Of a stretch of 64,000 bases of DNA, positions 61,026-64,000 are shown in pieces (position 1 is the stretch's first letter; each line of letters opens with the position of its first letter). The DNA comes from Phycisphaerales bacterium (GTDB lineage: Bacteria; Planctomycetota; Phycisphaerae; UBA1845): positions 62,001 to 126,000 of the forward strand of contig JADZBE010000022.1 in assembly GCA_020852275.1 (NCBI GenBank), given 5' to 3'. A program made the translations under genes and the position numbers. The notes below the pieces were generated by a model, which was not told where the DNA came from, ran no database searches, and saw only the letters and a list, made by a program, of their open reading frames with translations.

Positions 61026-62090
61026 TCAGGTTTTGAGTCCCGCCGCAAGACTCATGCCTTCGCGCGGCGAGTGGGTCTCGGTGTTTTGCAACAACGTAAG
61101 CAGTTCTTTCTGTCGAGGCGTAAGGTCTTTAGGGACGACGATCTGCGTGGTCACAATCAGATCGCCGCGCTCCCCGGCCGCGCCGGCGGCGACGCCCTTT
61201 CCCTTCACGCGCAGCTTCGTTCCGCTTGACGTTCCGGGGGGCAGCGTCATGGTCACTGCTGCGTCCAGCGTCGGAACTTCGATCTTCGCGCCGAGGGCGG
61301 CCTCGCTGATGGTCACCGGCAGGGTCACATGCAGATCCAGGCCATCGCGCGTGAAGATCGGATGCGGACGAATGCGGCACACGAGGTAGAGATGTCCCGG
61401 CTGCCCGCCGCCGCCCCCCGATTCGCCGCGCCCCTTGATTCGGATGCGCTGACCTTCGCAGACGCCGGGTGGAATACGCACGTCCAGCGTCTCGCGCCGC
61501 CCGTCCGGGCGCTGCACGGTGAGCTGCAAGTTGGTGCCGAAGACGGCCTGCTCGAAGCTGAGGCTGACTTCCTCGGTCACGTCTTCGCCGGACTGCGGCG
61601 GCTCGGCTTGCCGCGGCTGGGCCCACGGCGACCGTGGGCCGCCGCGTCCCGACGAGGAGCCGCCGCGGGGACCGGCGCGACCGGAGGCGCCGGCCGAGGC
61701 GCGCGCGCCGTCGTGCCCGCCGAAGATCTGATCGAAGATGCTGGCGTGACGTCCGCCGCCTGCGCCGCCGAACGCGGAGAACAGATCCTCGAGATCCTCG
61801 ACGTTGACGGCCTGCCCCTCGCCCCAGGTGTACACGCGGCGACCGCCCGGATCGGTCTGCACGCGCCCCACTCCCACGCTGCCGTAAGCGTCGTAATCCG
61901 CCCGCTTGGTGGCATCGCCGAGGACGCTGTACGCCTGCTGAACCTCCTTGAACTTGCGCTCAGCGGAAGGGTTGCCCGGGTTGCGGTCGGGGTGGTGCTG
62001 CTTGGCGAGCTTGCGATAGGCGCGCTTGATCTCGTCCGCGGAAGCGGTGCGGGCAACTCCGAGAATGGCGTAGTAATCGTCCTGCGGCAT
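61026..62090 (-). CDS. DnaJ/Hsp40 co-chaperone of CbpA type
   Basis: This 354-residue protein begins with a J-domain ([20 protein letters not shown]) containing the HPD motif ([11 protein letters not shown]) that stimulates DnaK. A Gly-rich linker (about 95-155) and two C-terminal peptide-binding domains follow, with [20 protein letters not shown] and [20 protein letters not shown]. The cysteine-rich zinc finger (CxxCxGxG) of canonical DnaJ is absent, so it is a type II/CbpA-like Hsp40. The frame is open to 62336, but the extra 82 residues come from tandem repeat DNA; the ATG at 62090 is chosen. It follows rny on the same strand. Confidence 0.9.
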   Translation of the reverse strand: MPQDDYYAILGVARTASADEIKRAYRKLAKQHHPDRNPGNPSAERKFKEVQQAYSVLGDATKRADYDAYGSVGVGRVQTDPGGRRVYTWGEGQAVNVEDLEDLFSAFGGAGGGRHASIFDQIFGGHDGARASAGASGRAGPRGGSSSGRGGPRSPWAQPRQAEPPQSGEDVTEEVSLSFEQAVFGTNLQLTVQRPDGRRETLDVRIPPGVCEGQRIRIKGRGESGGGGGQPGHLYLVCRIRPHPIFTRDGLDLHVTLPVTISEAALGAKIEVPTLDAAVTMTLPPGTSSGTKLRVKGKGVAAGAAGERGDLIVTTQIVVPKDLTPRQKELLTLLQNTETHSPREGMSLAAGLKT

Positions 62091-62261
62091 CGTGCGTCTG
62101 TGGTGCGAGTTCGGTCGCGCGCGGCACCGAGTCGAGCCTGTGCATCCGCGCTGTGGATTATAGCGTCCCTTCGTTGGGCACGGGGGGCAAGTCTGCCAGC
62201 GGCCGAAGCCCGAGGACGGGTTCGGTAACCGCCTTCTACGCCAGGCCGGGCGCGCGGATGG

Positions 62262-62335
62262 CACGGGTCCGCAGCAGCGGACCCGTGTCGCACACCGGAC
62301 TCGTGTCACCCAACGGACCTGTGTTGCCCGCGGCA
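62262..62335. repeat. Stem-loop plus three-unit 18-bp tandem repeat between rny and dnaJ-like gene
   Basis: CACGGGTCCGC (62262-62272) pairs with GCGGACCCGTG (62277-62287) around an AGCA loop. CGGACCCGTGTCGCACAC and two diverged copies follow at 62278, 62296 and 62314, exactly 18 bases apart. It occupies the 296-base spacer, which otherwise shows no gene. The strong hairpin downstream of rny may act in mRNA processing or termination, but no T-tract accompanies it. Confidence 0.6.
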
Positions 62336-62386
62336 CGACTCATGCGCTGCCCCAAATACTGCGCGGGTGCCGCGTTCGGAACGAGC

Positions 62387-63976
62387 CTATCGAGCGTACT
62401 CCACCGCGCGCACTTCGCGCAGGACGGTCACCTTGATCTCGCCGGGGTAGGTCATCTCGGCTTCCACGCGGCGGGCGATGTCGCGGGAAATTTGCGCGGC
62501 CAGTGCGTCATCCACCTTTTTCGCATCGACGATGACGCGGATTTCCCGCCCCGCCTGAATGGCGAACGCCTCGCGGACGCCGTCGTGCGAGGTGGCGATG
62601 GCTTCGAACTGCTGAAGGCGCTGGATGTACCGCTCCAGCGATTCGCGGCGGCTGCCGGGACGGGCGGCGCTGATGGCGTCGGCGGCCATGACGATGGGGG
62701 TATAGGGGCTGGTGGAGGGCACGTCGCCGTGATGCCCTTCGACGGCGTTGAGCACCTCCGGGCGCTCGTTGAGCTTGCGGCAGAGGTCCGCGCCGATCTT
62801 GGGGTGGCTGCCTTCGGTCTCGTCGTGGTCCATGGCCTTGCCGATGTCGTGCAGCAGCCCGCAGCGCCGCGCGAGCTTTCCGTCCAGACCCAGCTCGTCG
62901 GCGATGACCTGGCAGAGATAGGCGACCTCGACGCTGTGCCGCAGGACGTTCTGCCCGTAACTGGTGCGGAACTTGAGCCGCCCGAGCAGTTCGATCTGCT
63001 TCTGGTGAAGTCCGGCGACTTTGGTCTCCATCGCCACCTGCTTGCCGGTTTCGACGATCTCGCGGTCCACCTCCTTGACCACGGCGGCGAACAGCTCCTC
63101 GATGCGCCCGGGGTGGATGCGTCCGTCCTGAATGAGACGTTCGAGCGTGACGCGCGCCTTGTAGAGGCGGACCGGGTCGAAGGCGCTGACTTCAACGACG
63201 CCGGGCGTGTCATCGACGATGACATCGACGCCGGTGATCTTCTCGAAGGCGCGGATGTTGCGGCCCTCGCGCCCGATGACGCGGCCCTTCATGTCGTCGG
63301 AAGGGATGGCCACCGTGGCGACAGTCGCCTCGGACGTGTGCTCGGCGGCGTAGCGCTGGATGGCGGTGAGGATGATGTCGCGGGATTTCTCCTTCGACTC
63401 TTCCTTGGCGGCGTCGACGGCGTTTTGCACCATCTTGGCGCGTTCGTGCAGCAGATCCTCTTCAAGCTGGCGGAAGAGGATCTGCTTGGCGTCGTCCGGG
63501 CTGATGCCGCTGATTTCGTGCAGTCGCTGGCGCTGCTGCTCGTGGATCTGGGCGATGTCGGTCTCGCGCTGCTTGATGGCGCCGTCGCGCGCGGCGAGGG
63601 AGGCTTCGAGCTGCTCGACTTTGCGCTCCTTGACGGCGAGCGTGTCCATCTTGCGCTCGAAGTTGTCCTCGCGCTTGGCGAGGCGCTTCTCGACTTCCTT
63701 CAGCTCGCGCCGGGTTTCGTTGGTTTCGTTTTCGAGCTGCTCGCGGCGCTTGATGTACTCGGCCTGGGCTTCGACCTCCGCGGCTTTGCGCGCCTGCTCG
63801 CCCTCGGCTTTGGCTTCCTGCTGGATTCTCGCTGCCTCCGCCTTGGCTGCGGCCAGCGCGGAGCCGGCCTGCATCCTGGAGTATGCGTACAACGCAGCCG
63901 CGCCCGCGAGAACGCCGAGCAGCCCCGGCAGCACCCAATCCGTCACGCTCGCCAGAAGAAGTTGGTCAATCGGCAT
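62387..63976 (-). CDS. rny: Ribonuclease Y
   Basis: This 529-residue membrane-anchored endoribonuclease initiates mRNA decay. The N-terminal anchor (VLPGLLGVLAGAAALYAYSR) is followed by a long Glu/Lys/Arg coiled-coil (about residues 40-180) and a KH domain with KGRVIGREGRNIRAFEKITG. The HD catalytic domain has LLHDIGKAMDHD, with the metal-binding His-Asp pair intact. The C-terminal region (GREIRVIVDAKKVDD) is normal. The length and order match family members. The ATG at 63976 has a GAGGTGA site upstream. It is the first of a run of minus-strand genes reaching the CvpA-like gene at 53 kb. Confidence 0.96.
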   Translation of the reverse strand: MPIDQLLLASVTDWVLPGLLGVLAGAAALYAYSRMQAGSALAAAKAEAARIQQEAKAEGEQARKAAEVEAQAEYIKRREQLENETNETRRELKEVEKRLAKREDNFERKMDTLAVKERKVEQLEASLAARDGAIKQRETDIAQIHEQQRQRLHEISGISPDDAKQILFRQLEEDLLHERAKMVQNAVDAAKEESKEKSRDIILTAIQRYAAEHTSEATVATVAIPSDDMKGRVIGREGRNIRAFEKITGVDVIVDDTPGVVEVSAFDPVRLYKARVTLERLIQDGRIHPGRIEELFAAVVKEVDREIVETGKQVAMETKVAGLHQKQIELLGRLKFRTSYGQNVLRHSVEVAYLCQVIADELGLDGKLARRCGLLHDIGKAMDHDETEGSHPKIGADLCRKLNERPEVLNAVEGHHGDVPSTSPYTPIVMAADAISAARPGSRRESLERYIQRLQQFEAIATSHDGVREAFAIQAGREIRVIVDAKKVDDALAAQISRDIARRVEAEMTYPGEIKVTVLREVRAVEYAR

Positions 63977-64000
63977 GGTCGCTCACCTCACAATCGTGGC

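Overview
The window looks like one chromosomal contig of a GC-rich, didermic bacterium. The gene content (a CvpA-like plus GspE-like pseudo-ATPase next to pilT, two TMTC-type membrane-TPR proteins, paired AlkP-superfamily phosphodiesterases, RNase Y, Planctomycete-style secreted proteins and a DUF2924-recombinase cassette) fits Planctomycetota, perhaps Phycisphaerae-like. This is inference from family knowledge; there is no rRNA or other phylogenetic marker here. No tRNA, rRNA or CRISPR array was seen.

Layout. 0.1-4.4 kb: a UbiA-family prenyltransferase, an orphan sugar-type ABC permease, a decayed radical SAM gene and an MFS transporter, with repeats touching gene ends. 5.3-13.8 kb: a compact chemotaxis-like operon (cheW, soluble PAS-PAS MCP, cheR, cheA with two Hpt domains, a fused double CheC phosphatase, cheD, cheY) without cheB. 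14-20.6 kb: a crotonase, a membrane protein, a 26-bp palindrome array, a small RHH-like protein and two phosphodiesterases. 21.4-26.3 kb: a PEP/pyruvate-binding protein, then a two-gene AlbA_2-type plus ParA-type module abutting a dead ispG fragment. 26.4-32.8 kb: a heavy-metal-type RND efflux operon with two outer lipoproteins.

32.8-37.1 kb is an accessory island: methyltransferase and HNH remnants, a secreted protein, three tandem related small proteins, and a DUF2924-type cassette whose serine recombinase is cut off after about 95 residues. 37.1-46.4 kb: a TMTC-like protein and a second RND efflux operon. 46.7-53.0 kb: a sulfotransferase-like protein, a second TMTC-like protein and a BtuCDF/FecCD-type ABC importer whose permease carries an EF-hand loop. 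53.1-64 kb, all on the minus strand: rny, a CbpA-type DnaJ, a Gly-rich membrane protein, a TPR protein, a pteridine-reductase-like SDR, pilT, a membrane-anchored GspE-like protein with a broken Walker A motif, and a CvpA-like protein.

The most striking feature that ordinary annotation does not explain is the density of unrelated interspersed palindromic repeats. Two copies of one element of about 210-250 bp (18.2-18.4 kb and 44.5-44.8 kb) have inverted-repeat ends. Each starts at the stop codon of the upstream gene, carries an RBS and ATG, and reads in frame into the signal peptide of the next gene, a lipoprotein. Other repeats supply the stop codon of the ABC permease and sit at the 5' ends of the UbiA and second TMTC genes.
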